From assembly GCA_000469685.2 (NCBI GenBank), contig LS997565.1, forward strand, positions 37,227,819-37,291,818: a stretch of 64,000 nt of DNA, in the 5' to 3' direction. This stretch comes from Haemonchus contortus. Taxonomy: Eukaryota; Nematoda; Chromadorea; Rhabditida; Trichostrongylidae. The notes under the pieces are model-generated. The model saw only the letters and a program-made list of their open reading frames with translations, had not been told where the DNA came from and ran no database searches. The position numbers were made by a program, and so were the translations under genes. Below, piece by piece: positions 1 to 13,501 of the stretch. How positions within the stretch are numbered: position 1 is the stretch's first letter; the number at the start of each line of letters is the position of its first letter.

Positions 1-3000
1 ATCACATGCGAATAATTACGCTATTCCCACAGATCGAGCTTATCGGCTCAGAGCTAGAGGAGGTACGCGTGACGGAGCTTTATAAAAAGCATTCCTACGT
101 TCAAGCAGATTGAAAAAAGAGAAATTTCAAGAACGCTTGACTCTTCAAGACGAACGGGACGTAAGGCATTCATGAGAGGCGGGTGTATAACACGCCTTGC
201 AGATAAGAGATAAGAGAACGCTCGCACTGCAAGTCACAGGATGACTGAGACGGCAACGCATGGAGCAACAAAAAACATTCTTCAACTTCTTTCTCCTTTC
301 GGTTTTCTGTTGATGCAGTGCAATGTTCGCCTTATCGAGGATGACATAAATGACGTAGGAGAGATGATTACAAATAGAGAACACTCACAGAACAGGGCTC
401 GAAAAAAAATTACTCAAGATGTTCACAGTCCAACGAACGAGTCGGTAAGTGATCATAAGGCAATGGCGACAGCGGCATAGGTTAGGGCCAGATGAGACAA
501 AATCACATATGTAAGTAAACTGGACAAGACTTTTTTAGCAAAACAAAAATACCAGTCCTCATGTACCTGTAAGTGTATAAGTCTAAAAGCATTTAAGCGA
601 TCTTAGTGGATGCGTATGTGGCCTAAACAATGACATGTGGGGGACAGCCGATGCACCAATCTGTGCTTTTTTCCTCCCAGGCGAGTCTGATACCAATTAA
701 CCAGCAGAGATGATAGGCGTGGTCGGCCTAAGCGAATAAGTCAGAATACACTCCGAAGCCACTACCTTGAAAAACGATTTTGATTGTCGAGTTTAACAGC
801 ATACCTCAGCCTTGACTCTAAGTTCGAATCTGATGAACAGCTGATTTTTCTCCCTTGCCGCTGACTGAAAGCAATTTGCTATGATGAGAATTGAAGAGGG
901 CGAATGTCGAGATGTGTTCTATCACACAAATGCTCCTAGGATCAGATCTCGTCAAATCGGGTATCCATCCATAGAAATTCCCATTAAGGACGTTTAGATT
1001 TGCGTCCAGCACGCGTGTGAATATAAGAGTCCGGGAACCAACAAGTTCTGTGAGTCACCTTACCGTTTAAGCAATTCAACACAACTAGAAATCTGAATGG
1101 AAGTCTAATGCCAAGAATGTCCCGAAAAGGCATTGATCGAGACCAAGAATTACATGCCACACAAGCCCAATGGCCGCGTGAAGGCGGAAAGCACATTACG
1201 TTTTTTGTGAAGAAACGATTTCTCCGATGTCGCCTCCCGATTTTTGGAAATGCCATCTATTCAGATGATTCAATAAACATCGATTGTGGCGCTTCTGCGA
1301 ATTGTACATATTACAGGGCACATAGCGTGAAGTGAATTAAAAGAACCAATAGGTGTGGTATACTTAAAAAAGGCATAGAAGAAAGAGAAAAGATGGATGT
1401 CTGTGATCTATACGCCTAGGAAAACCTAATGGATACGGCGTGAGCGCTAGCAGAGCTCACACATGGAACGACCTTTTTAGGAGAGACGGTTCCACTTCAA
1501 TGATTTCACGGTTCCCCAACCATTACAAAATTGAATTTATCTCAAACCGGTTTCTCGCTAGTCATCTGAATCTGTCGTTTGCACGATTTTTTTCGCCTCA
1601 ATAGGTAATTTCTGAATTGCATCGAGATGAGATCACTACACATATTTATGGCCTAGTGAGTGTTCATAATAAGCAAAACTGGCAGATCGTCTGAGTTGCA
1701 GATGAGGGTTTTTATGCTAATCAATCGTACAGGATAGGACAATAAAAATTAAATTGATTGAGACCATGAGAGCTACAAAAAGGTACCTAAACATGAGTAT
1801 TACCAACAAATTATCCAGGACTCTGATCCCAATTTCCCAACTGTAGCAACAATCCTTTTTACACTCCATTTTGCCAACCCAACAGTTTCCAGCCTCTGTG
1901 TCAAGCTGAGCAGGAATCAAGGGCTAGGGCAACTTGTTTGAGGTTCCATCAACAAGATCTGCTTCCACATACATATCCACTCAGCCTAGCAATACTGTCA
2001 AATCCAGAACCTCGGCAGAATATGACAACCCGCCTACTGCCATCGTGAAAACTCCGCCAAGTCGAGGAAGTAAAAGAATTTCGGAAGCCAAAGGCTGAGA
2101 AGATCAGAAGAGAAGAGAAGTAGGTTAGCATAGAGATTAAGTTGAGCAATGCAGCGTAAATATGGCATTTATGTAGCTTACCAATAAAAACCCATTATCA
2201 TGAAAAAGTAATTGAAATAAGAATAAGTTACTTCGAATAAAAACATAGACCTAGGACGGACATTGATTCATCTAATACTCACTCATCTAGAGGCACAGCT
2301 CACGATAGTTTTGAGGCATACTTTTAAGGTCGAAAAGCAGAGGTATTCGTTTAGAATGATGCATCGGTGGCGAAAAACGATTCTTCGTTTTCGTTAAAAA
2401 TAAGGCGTTACAAAAGTAGTTGAAATCAGGGTTGTACGAGATTACGATGAATTGCATGGAAGGAATACTCGGACGAGTTTTAAGTTTTTGTCGTTATACC
2501 ATTTACCACTTCACCATATCCACCCTAAAATATTTATAACATATTTACATTGTATAGAATGCGCCCGCTCTCTTCGAAATAGGCATATTATAATGCGTAA
2601 CTGCTGAAATGGTGAGGTTGGCTATGCCTCGTCTTACAGTCACTACCAAGCATATGGTCCGAGGATCGAAGCCAGCCCAACAGGTGTTCCATTTCTTGTG
2701 CCGGTAAGTTGGTACCAGATTCACTTGGAAAAAACTGACTGAAGATTTGGTGTTTACATAAAATTTCCACAGCAAGTCAACAAAGCTGTAATCCTAATGG
2801 AATTTCGGATGCAAGGACGCCTTTCAGAACCATAACCTTCGCCCCTTCATCTTGTAACTGATGAGAAATGGGTTTCGAATGGAAAACCAGTATTGTGCAC
2901 AAAACTGTGTGTTTCATCTATTTCACAGTGACCCCATAAAAATATTATGTTTGGAAATACAAAGACAGGAGAAAAAGCGGTGGCTTTGTAAGGTGTAAAA

Positions 3001-3540
3001 TAAAAAAGTATACAATGTAAACTACTGCACCGAGAACCCATATTTATCATAAGTCCAAACAACTAACAAGACTATGGATTCACCATAAGTTTAAATAAAG
3101 ATAAGTAAATTCGCAATCATGCCTTGAGAGAAATCTGTGATGCCGAAACTGGCGAGTGAATGGGGTTCTGTTCTTATCGCTGGCTTTAAAGCCACAGGTG
3201 TTTTATCGGCGTATATGACACAATTCCCTAACGTTGAGAAGAAAAAAAAATCAGACCGAACCACTAAAACAAAATCTCTAAATAAGAAGGATTTCATCAC
3301 TCCCCGCCCCTGTGATGTTTTCGTTATTTGCTTCTTACAGCTGTGAAAACGGCGTCGACAACTAAATACTGTATCATAATTATTATTGATATTTATTCAA
3401 TTCACCACTATAATCAGTTTCATTTACCGGCGATCTACTTCGTTCTTTCCAGACGTAGGTGGCTTTCGTCTGCCCGAACTGAGGCTGCCGAATTTGGTGT
3501 AGGAGATAAACGGGTAAACCACGAAGTAATCTTGTACTAG
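1..3540. other. Intergenic DNA, no gene recognised
   Basis: AT-rich sequence with only short open frames (under 91 codons), none resembling a known domain and none with convincing splice sites. The only structure I can support is a degraded SINE fragment near 590-735, listed separately. Confidence 0.6.
590..735 (-). repeat. tRNA-derived SINE remnant
   Basis: Carries the diagnostic order of a family repeated through this window: a GTGGCCTA.ACAATGACATG block, then CAGCCGATG.ACCAATC, TGTGCTTTT.CCTCCCAGGCGAGTCTG and TACCAATTAACC. The same blocks occur in copies at 41283-41603 and 51500-51711. Strand is given relative to the tRNA-like head of complete copies; the head itself is not recognisable here. 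Confidence 0.6.
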
Positions 3541-4127
3541 GGCGAAATAACAAAGGTTAACGAAAAATCCATGTCAGAACATGTCATACCACGTCAGCTT
3601 ACAAGTCTTCGCTTCATTGCCGATATCGACCGACCGGCCCATTCAGTTGTACTTGGGAGTGCTGATAAGCTATGTCTTAAAAGCTATTACGAAGTGAGGG
3701 CCAGTGGGGTCCTGTGTGAAAGGGACAAAGAGCACGCTGCCCGGATAGCGCAAGTACGGGTTCGAGTCCCACCCGAGGTCAAAGTTTTGCCCACAACTCA
3801 CCATCCTTAAGAGACTTTCGGATCGCGCACTGCGGCGAAATAAGAGCAATTAACAAAACATCAAGACAAAACAAGCTAAAAAATCAAGTAAAGCTTCCAG
3901 CTTAACGGCTCAGTGCTGATATTGGCCGACCGGCCCATCACGTTGTAGGTGGTAGTACTGATGAGCTATGACATTTAAGTCATTAAGAAGGCAACAGCAG
4001 GGATCTTGGTGGTGTAAGGGAGCACGGTACCCAGGAAGAACAAGTTCGAGTTCGAGTCCCGTCCGGGTTTTTTGAGGTTTTGCCCACAACTCGCAATCCT
4101 TGTGAGACTTTTTCAACGATTAGTGTG
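3541..4127 (+). repeat. SINE-like tandem dimer, 293-bp period
   Basis: The block GGCGAAATAA recurs at 3541, 3834 and 4127, exactly 293 bases apart. Between these anchors the two units align: GCCGATATCGACCGACCGGCCCA against GCTGATATTGGCCGACCGGCCCA, a Pol III B-box-like GTTCGAGTCCC (about 3762 and 4050), then TTTTGCCCACAACTC.C.ATCCTT.GAGACTTT. Unit 2 also has an A-box-like TGGTGTAAGGG near 4010. The units differ at many positions, so the duplication is not recent. A tRNA-derived SINE is the best reading; a simple tandem repeat with chance Pol III boxes is the alternative. Confidence 0.7.
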
Positions 4128-4883
4128 GCGAAATAATAGCAGTCAAGACAAAAGGTTAAGATTAAAAAAAACTTCTCAACTATGCACAAAGCCTCGAAAT
4201 TGTGGAGCAAATGTAGATGATCGACTATTGGGTAAGCTGTGGCATCGGGCGATTGCTCTTATCATGAATACGAAGCCATTAAAATTCAATTTCCAAACGA
4301 AACGATCAGCTTCAGGAAAAAATCGACATGAAACCATGATGGATGCCCGAAAAGCATAATATATCAGAATTGTTCTAGAATGCGCTGACAGCTGTTCAAC
4401 GTTGGAATTCATTACATTCATAAACCGAAATATAACAAAACATAGGAAATATTGATCCACAGAGAACCTTCCTGTGTGGTTGCTCCTTCCCAAATGGGTC
4501 GTTGTGGATTCTAACGATGGTTATAGAGAGCATGCATTTCGAGATTGAGGAACAAAGAATGGCTGTGTAGACAGAGGGCGAAGGGGAGGAGATAGAACGC
4601 TGCTGAGGGCGGGACGTACCGGGAAACGATCCAACGGGGCGAATTTCACGTTTGTTGCGCATGATCTTGGTATTCGACGAGGTGTTTTGAAAAAACGGAA
4701 AGATATTACACAAAGATCGAGCATTATTGAGAACAAAGTCCTAACCTCATAAACCTGCCGTCATCAATTATCCTCGGCCCATACATTCTTCCCAGATGAA
4801 AAATCTCAACGAATTAGTCAAAGTCCAAATGAACAATTTTTTGGCGTTGATCAATCCCGTTTCACGATGCACCGTCGTGTTCT

Positions 4884-5012
4884 AGGATGCGCCTCGCATT
4901 CGACTCCCATTCAGTAGCCAAGTAGCGTTTGGAAGCGTATATGGCCTGCACAGTAACTTGCGGAGGCCGACCACTGTGCAGGTCGGTTATTTTACCGTCC
5001 CAGCTAGACTGA
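4884..5012 (-). repeat. tRNA-derived SINE remnant
   Basis: Begins GATGCGCCTCGCATTCGACTCCCATTCAG, the tail block shared with copies at 41283 and 57331. It continues through ATATGGCCTGCACA, CCGACC.CTGTGCAGGTCGGTTATTTTACC and GTCCCAG. The tRNA-like head is missing, so this copy is truncated. Confidence 0.6.
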
Positions 5013-8000
5013 AAAAATTCAAGGAAAGGATTCCGAGGAAATGAAAGGCTTAGAAGGCTTGTTAGGCATTGGCGGGCATCATTCCGCCACTCGATCTCTG
5101 TGGAAGTGCGCCGCTCTGCACTACACCACGTTCGCCCAGCTTATCAATCAGAACGACCCGGTACTTTTGACAATATTTTTGCGCCATGATTGCCTTTTTG
5201 CGATCACTTTTTGGCCTGTTTATGCATATCACGATTTCGTAACCAAGACTGTGGCATAAATCATTGAATGCACTTTCTGGTGATAGAATTTTTTTAAAAA
5301 AATGAAGCTGAACAAAATGTTATTTGCCTGCAATGCTTTCGATAGATCAGTCAAACACTCAAAACTAAATTGAGAGTGGCGGAGGTGATTGCATGCATTT
5401 TGTCGCAAGTAAAAGGAATGCGGAGAAAAAGTCTGCCAAGTCAACTGACCGATTCTCAAGAGGAGTACTTACTCGGAAGAAGAAAGGATGCCACTCGACA
5501 AGAGGTTACTGGAAAAAGTAACACTGATGGCGATGTACTGTATTACCGTTTTTGCCTTTGAGTAGAATTCTGTTCTCTGACCCATTCCGTTAGTTCCCTC
5601 ACCCCTTTTTGAGATAATTCATAATTGATTGTAAGCGTGCAATTTCAAATATGACCGAGAAGTAGAGGCAGTAATGATTTGCAGAGGCGTAGAAATGAGC
5701 AAAATCGCATTATACCAGTGACACCACTGTTCTTTCGAGACTAGCAATTGCCCAAGAAGTCCCCAGAGGCTCCGAATGTCAGACATTAGCTTACAGATGC
5801 CTCGTACTTGATCCTTAAAAAACTGCCACAGAACAAAGTCAAATAGTCATGGTTAAACTAGTGGGGCTAGCTTGAAGCATTGCGGCTGACTTGAGAACAG
5901 ATACATGGATCTCACGTGAACTCTACTTGATTAAGCAAACGATAGCAATCACTGTCTACAAATGGATTTTATATAGAGGAGGAACAGACTACGACTTTCT
6001 GGGTTCTGAATGAAACCGGCAATCAGATAAAAAAGATTAAGTCGTGACAGAGGTCCAAAGAGCCACCCCAAATGGTCACAAGGTGAAGCTGAAAGAGACA
6101 ACCCGCTGTAAGTTATCACACTGTTTGCTTGAGCGTACAGTGGATCACGTGAAGGCAACACTGTTGGATGCTTCTGATTAGACTGTCCAACATCGAAATG
6201 CCCACATGGTTACTGCTTTATATTATCCTGAAGTTACCCCCAAAAAAATATAGACTTCCGTGCTGTGACTTACTGTAAGGCAGGATCTCTTTAGCAAACT
6301 CGCTGATGGTTGTCTACAAATCTTCGTGGAGAAAATGTGCATCTATAAAAAGCTTTGATGTTTACGCTGACATCAATGACCGGTTGCAGATAACCAGAAG
6401 GCCGATGGAAATCAAATAAACTACACTCAATGCATGGGGTATTACGATGAACTGCTCTCGGTCCAAACAGCCGTTTCCACTTCAAACACTCAACCAACCT
6501 GCTCTACGTCACCTCTGAAACATTGAACGATCTGCTCATCAACGAATATGTTTACCTTCCTCATCAAGCTAACTGTTCAAAGTGGAATGCATACGCCTTC
6601 AACGAGACGCTTTTCAAGCCCTTCTCAGGACCATCCTGAGTTGAATATCAAATCTTTCGAGACTACACAGGAAAAGTGGTGATCAGGAGGGGTTCTGTTC
6701 ACTGCTCTGGGGTAAGACGATCCTGATCCATTGTATGTTTCACTTTTGGGCCGAACGATCGAGGTTTTGAATAGCCACTTTATTCCGGTAAAGTTTAACT
6801 GAGATTCGAAGTTGGACTTTTAGACTCATTCGTTCGAAAGGATACACACGTGCTGGAATTTCGTCGGAGGTTGAGGTCACCGGTGATGGGTAAAGGGGTT
6901 ACACCTTTTGATTGAGGGACACATTCCACTCCTTTCCAATCCCTGATCTGACCTACCCCATAATCGTCAAAACAGATGTTAGCTCGCAAAGGGATTCACT
7001 CAAACTACTGTAACTGCATCAATCAATAGAAGAATAGTCTTGAATCTTTTCGACAAAAAAACACTAAGAAGTACACAAATCATGCATGTTTTCAGATTTT
7101 ATAAAGGATAAGCGCTGTTCCCATGTAGATGTCAGCGAGATAACATTGACGGGTCCGGAAGGGGGCACGAATCAACTCTTGGGAACGTCATCATATGACG
7201 CAAATAGGACGTTGATTCATGACGAGCAAAAAACACTGTACAAATTTCACAGTACGAAGTCGCAAAACGGCTCTTTCAAAAAGTGGAAGGAGAGCATCAT
7301 AGGGAGGATTGATCGTTATTTCCAGCAGTTAATTAGATTAGAGAAGAGGTTACAGCTAGTGTGTAGATGGGATCTACTCTACTCCATCCATTTATTTGAA
7401 GCAATGAGTTCGAGCATGTTTCTGACTTCCAATCATGTCAACATGGAAAGAAAATCTTTCTCAATATGAAGTATGAACAGAGTGGGCAGATCTGCCAGGG
7501 AGCATCTCCAATTACTTCCAAGTATGTTGCTTCCACGGGGGTTTAAAACAAAAAATAGCGATGAAAGACAGAAGGCCGGATAATGAAGAACATGGTCAGA
7601 TAGACGGAGAGCGGAAGAGAAGTAAAAAATAATTAGAAATGATAATTTTCCGATTAAGGGTTTCCAATGACACTTCGAAATATAGGCGAATAGAAAAATT
7701 TGAAACAAAATAAACATGTGATTTCGTATAAACGCTTTTTCATTCTCACAGCTTTTGGCTTAATTTCCGAAATTTTGATGGAGGTATGGACGTAGTGGGC
7801 TTGATCAAAATGCGGATTGAAAGTATTGAATCGTCTGCCCGCTTTTTGCTCAAGTTTAAATTTCTTCCATCTACGATCGATTCGTACGAATACATTAGCA
7901 TGATAAAGAATGAAAATATGGCGTGGCCACGGACCAGAGCGACCTGATAGTTGCTCGCCATGAACTGTGAAAATGAATTGGAATCATTTGAACTTGATCA

Positions 8001-11000
8001 TGCTTCACAAGCTGAAGATCAGGGCAAAGAGAACATTGGAGAAGACCAATGCAGCATATGATTCAGTCTATATTACAAGTCGAACGGTAAAGTTGTGATT
8101 TAATCGTACCGACGGAATCGATAGGAGCTGTGGAGACTTATTCACCGTGGGCGTGCAGTCACTCATAACGAAGACGCCCCGTGGTATACCACCAAGGAGT
8201 AAACACCTGGTTACAGTCGCGGCACTATCGCTCACTGTCTGGGATGATGTCTCAGTGGGTCCTCAAAAGTGCATTGCTGGTTACCCCGAACAGCACATGA
8301 GACGAAAGTCTCTTCTTACCACATAATCTTCCCAACTCGATTATCAGTAGAGATGGGTCTTTGGTTTGCCGTAGGACGTGTTACGCCTACTGAGGGTCCT
8401 GTGATCAAGACGCAATGGCCCACGAAAGTCCTTCGTGCTCGGAAAATTACGAGCACGGTCTCTAGACTGGAGAGCATGAAATGGCATGGACGAGTCCGGA
8501 ATTTGTGCAGTTCTACAACAGAACGGAACGACTCAGTTGTCCTCTTTGAGGATAACCCCCAAAATTGCAAACCAGAACAAGAAGCAGAACTTCGACCAAG
8601 CTGTTCTGGGAGAAATGGTTAAATATCTAATATTACTGAAGGATTGAGTGGTTTCAGCGCCCAAGCATAGAATTTGAACGTTGAGTTACCCAATGATTAG
8701 TATCAGTCATTGGAAACGAAAGGGTAGAAAGGTTTGTTGGAGTCAGCTGACCTGAAGCTGCACAACCTGAGATCAGCTGGTCATCACTGTGGGTGGCCTT
8801 CTTAAATTATACCAAAGGACGTTTTGTGAAGGGCTCATAGTACCGTGATCCTATTGGCATCTAGTTTTGTCGTGAGTGATGTTGACACTCTGAATCACCG
8901 ACTACACTAACTCATTCAAAAAACAAGTCATTCTGAACTATTTTGATTCAGTCCAGATTGAGTTGATATAATTCCTGTCAAAGTGATTTCAAAAATGATA
9001 CTTGTCTCTAGTGCACTCTGGATTGTGGGTTCGTCAGGCACCTTATTCATAACAATACCAATTCCACCGAACTTTTTCAAAACCCACGACGATTCCATGA
9101 AGATAACAAGGGATATAAAAACAACAGAACTCAATTACTTCGACTTGTGGTTACTGCTGTTGAGATTAGTCAACCCTAATCGAGGTGATTTTCACCGAAA
9201 ACAGCATGACAGCAAATTGAAGGGTTCTTTTTATTAGAATATTAAACTAGCTGTAGAAAAAGTCATCAATATTAAAGGTCTCTAGCTTCGAGAATACCAG
9301 CATTGGGAATAGCGGCCCATGCGATGATATCAACAACCGGCTGAATTAGCCAAGGCGTAAAAAGCAAAAGGCGCTCCAAATGTAATGACTGATGTCGAAA
9401 ACGAAATGTATTCACTTACCGAATCACACTCCTTCGCTATTATAATCCCCTACGACTTTCAGTTATGAATGCGTACAGTCAAGCCGAACGCCATCGCCCG
9501 AGCTCCGAAAGCGCCGAAAAGTACAGCACTTTACGCCGCACGGTGAGTCATAGAAGAATCGTACAATTCACCCTCTTGTAGAGCGTCTTGATACGATTCC
9601 CATACCCCTTCCAAACCGTTTGCCTGCTTTTTCTGCTGTTCGCCTTTTGCTTCGACGAACGGCTGACAGGGAGAGGTTGGAGGGATGGCGGAGCTGAAGT
9701 TGTTAAAGTTTTTCACTGAAAAGTATCAATCTAATCTGCTCACCGATCTTACTTGATACTCAGGTCCTCAGGGAGATACCGAGAAATTCCGCCCTTCTCA
9801 CGAATGAGTTTGCAACGATGATTCCAATAATAAGAGCTGTTTCTTGTTGAAATCACCTCTAGGAATCCTCGAATATGCCCGACCCTAAGTACTACACGCC
9901 TTCTGCCACCTACCATCAAATCTACTATTACCTCCATCATTTACTCCAAAGATGACGTAATATCGGAGCAAAGGACCTAATATACTAATATATATACGTA
10001 ATATACAAAGGACCTAATAATATAGTAGCTTTTTTGCCTTCTGATGTCCCCATCAGCGATTACCACTTGTTATTACATCCTATTGCCTATCTACCAAACA
10101 TCGCATGGGGACACGATGCTATAGCAAATGTGCATTAAAATGAACTCTCCACGTTTCCCCATCACCGACTTTCGAGATTTCTACTTTTTTCTGCCATGAG
10201 TCATTCCACCCACCCAACCCAACGAATCGTTGGAAATCCAATATCTCTACCAAAACCGAAAGAATTCTAAGTCAAACTCAAACATTTAAGAATACAAACA
10301 CACTACGATATTTCCTAGTTGGAAAAGCCTCGAAACATTAAAAGAAGCGGGATTCACTGTTTTCATATAAAACGCATTCATCTAGGAGGGTTGGAGTTCA
10401 CATTTCCACGTTTGCACTTATCACCGGGAACAGATCCCTTGATTACTTCGACGATACTCTTGCGAATTTCACTGTGGGTCTGCCTATGGGTTGCCTCGGG
10501 ATAGTACACTTTATTAATAAGGTTCACGTACAGAAAACAGTTTTCACGGAAAGAAGATAAAATCAGAAGTATGTGCTGCAGCTCTTACTCAAACTTTTCT
10601 TCCCATGTCAGAATTTGGTTGGCAAATAAAGCTGATCAGTCCTATAGCTTTTTATTAAATCAGTCACCAAAGACCCAAGTCTCTCACTCGGACTAGCAAA
10701 ATCTGTTCTGCTTCATATAAATTGCTATTAACAACTTCGATGTCAATTGTCAATGTGCTGGAGATCGAGCAGGGCTTATTGATATTTTATAAATCAGTGT
10801 TTTTTTCTTCCTAGCGTGTTGATTCTACCACATTTTCTCTTGACTACCAAATTCAGAGAGTTTCAACTGAGCAGGAAGGAAAAAGCAGCCGCGTTCTCAC
10901 TTTCTCACAATCACCATAATACAGGTGCTAAACTATTCTGAGATCCATTTTGACTACAAAAAGGCTTTCTGAATTTCGGATAATGAATATTCATTTCCAT

Positions 11001-13063
11001 GGGAATAAGACAATTATGAAGGCATAACACAAGGGAGAAGAAATTATGCTCATCAAGTCTGAGAAAAAACAGGAATCAAAAAAATTTTTCATTACAACAT
11101 CTTTCGTGAAGAATAAACTTGACATTAGTTTAATAAGAATAAACGTTTGGAGAGAAATTTTGGAGAAACGATTGCGGGCGTATAAACATAGGGCTACGGT
11201 AGCACCTCTTCAGCAGCTCTAACTGCCAGCTCGTCTCCATCACTGAAGTTTCTCGTAAAATTTACACAGAAGTTTGACAAATATTTAAAGATACTCAGCG
11301 ATCGACAAAAATAAAAACGTGGTGCTCGAAAAAGTCACTTCAAGTGCTAGGACTGAGAGCTTTCTGAGAAATTGATCTCAAGTGGACTCAGCTGACGTAA
11401 GCATGTCTTCAGAATCTCAGCAAAAACGAGTTTGTTCCAACGATATCGAAAAATTAGAAGGTTCAATGTTACAAGAAAAGTTTACAACCACCACTTCTCT
11501 TCTCTCAATCAGGAAATCAATTTTTGGTTCATAAGAATGGCCCTAAACAAGTTACCTCAATTTCTAGACCCTTTAATTGAACACACTTGGGATGAAAGAA
11601 CATTGACGAGTGGTACGGTACCTAATGTATTAATTCTAATAAGGTAGCAATTCAAAAAACAAACTCGTTCTGAATTTATCACTGCTTTCAACCGTTATAC
11701 AAAGAAGGCAAGCATCCTAAGCAGAAGCTAGAGGCTGTCAAGAGAAAAAGGGGAAGAACGATACCTCCGAAGGAAAAGTATCAACGTTGTTCCTCAAAAA
11801 GTTTCATGTGATCAAGATTGGCAGAGGTGAAAATGGAAGTCGGTGAGGATAAATAGATTCGTATGTCTGAAGGAAGATCTCCGACAAAAACTCATATGGT
11901 CAGCATGAAAAGACGTTAGGTTGAAGGTGAATGTGACGAGGAAGATAGTTAAAAAAACGTATGTTCACCGAATACCAACCATAAAACAACGTATTGAACG
12001 GCTTGATCCCAAAAATTACAGTTAGGAGGACAAAGTAAACAATCCGCGAAGAGTGCAATGACAAAACAGAAGTTGATCGCGGTTGCTACTAACTCAATTC
12101 CAATATTCATAAGCAATCAAACAGGGTGCAAGCAATCTGATCGGTTCTCTTTCCGATCGTTTCGGCAATGTTGGCTTGCTGCAAACTGATGACTTACTTT
12201 CAGGAAATCAGGTAAAAAAAAATGACACAAAAGAAATTCAAGTTGGAATCAGTCGACGAGGCAGCGAACCTCAAAACCGCTAAATGAACTATGAACGGAA
12301 CAAGGAATAGCACTTTCAAGCAAAAGTATAAATATATTTTTACAGAAACAAACAGAGAGAAAAAGCGGGGAGCACGAGAAAAAGAAAGATCTTTCGCTCT
12401 TAAAATGACAAAAATAGAGATGCAAAGGTTCCCTACATGATTCTGAGCAACATTTCGATTGGCCGCGCTAGAACAGCAACATCAATCATCCATTGGTTTG
12501 AAAAAAAAGAGTCAGCCCTTACAGCAAGCAAGTGGTTCTGGAAACCCAATGATGAATAGATAAACAAAACAAGAGCTGGCACTGCCTACTCACCAAGTGA
12601 CGCAAAGCTGAGCTCATTACTACCTTGCGAAACCGAAAGATATTAATCGCAGCCAAAACCGAGCTCACTAGGAAAAAACAAGTTCTGGTTCCACACGCTC
12701 TAGAAAAAGGTTGGGCGGAATCGACGAGGCCGTGTGGGAGGGCCGCTGCGAGTTTTCCTCACTCCAATACACTAACTTTAAGCAGTACAGTAAGAGGGTG
12801 GACAAGAAAGGATAGCCAGGTTAATACAAAACCCCAAATTTGAATATCCATTACCGCCTGTAACCCTTTCTCATTGAATCCCTACCGCCAGCTCGCCCAA
12901 CACCTCAATGCTTTATCCTTGCAGAAGTAAATGTAGCCACGTAAAACTCTAAGGCAGCGTCAATGGTACTTCCGACAAATCAACGGGATTAGTAGTTAAA
13001 CACCATAAATTATACCTACACTAAATCCGACGTCTTCTGACACCTCTATAGAATCGAATCCTA

Positions 13064-13501
13064 TCAGTCAAAGTCATCGAAAAGACTTTTCTGCAAAAAC
13101 TGAATTCCCGTCACCCACTTCCAAATGACTTCATGAACGCCTATCATCCCCACTTTTGTGAAGAACTTTCTGATGCATACCAGTTGCCGACCTCTCTCAG
13201 CTCCACAATCGAAGGTCATATTGGTTTCAAAGACCACGGATCTTCCTACATTCGGAGGCGCTGAAAGCTTTTCCTCAACCCTTTCCCAGCTTTCCAAAAA
13301 AAAAAAACATGAAAACAAGCATTCCCTGCTGTTTTCATAGTTTTTTTGGTTCACATCCACATCACATCGTCCACCCCACACATATTTACTCTTCCCAGCA
13401 GCCACCAGCCATTTTCGTTTTAATAGCTCTGGAACAACCGTCCCTGTTGTAGAAGTGAGTTGAGGAAGAATTAAAAAATACGAAAGAAATCGACTGTTCA
13501 A
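13064..13501 (-). other. Unassigned 145-codon open frame
   Basis: Open frame on the minus strand with a mixed, protein-like composition towards its C-terminal end (for example GMIGVHEVIWKWVTGIQFLQ). It contains a run of A/T coding repeated Phe, no signal or membrane segment I trust, and no obvious flanking splice sites. I do not recognise a family. It could be a fragment of a species-specific repeat or the remnant of an exon. Confidence 0.2.

Noticed and set aside
8269..8622. 117-codon frame (+)
   Set aside because: No domain recognised, an overlapping minus frame of similar quality, and no upstream start context or splice sites; not supported as a gene.
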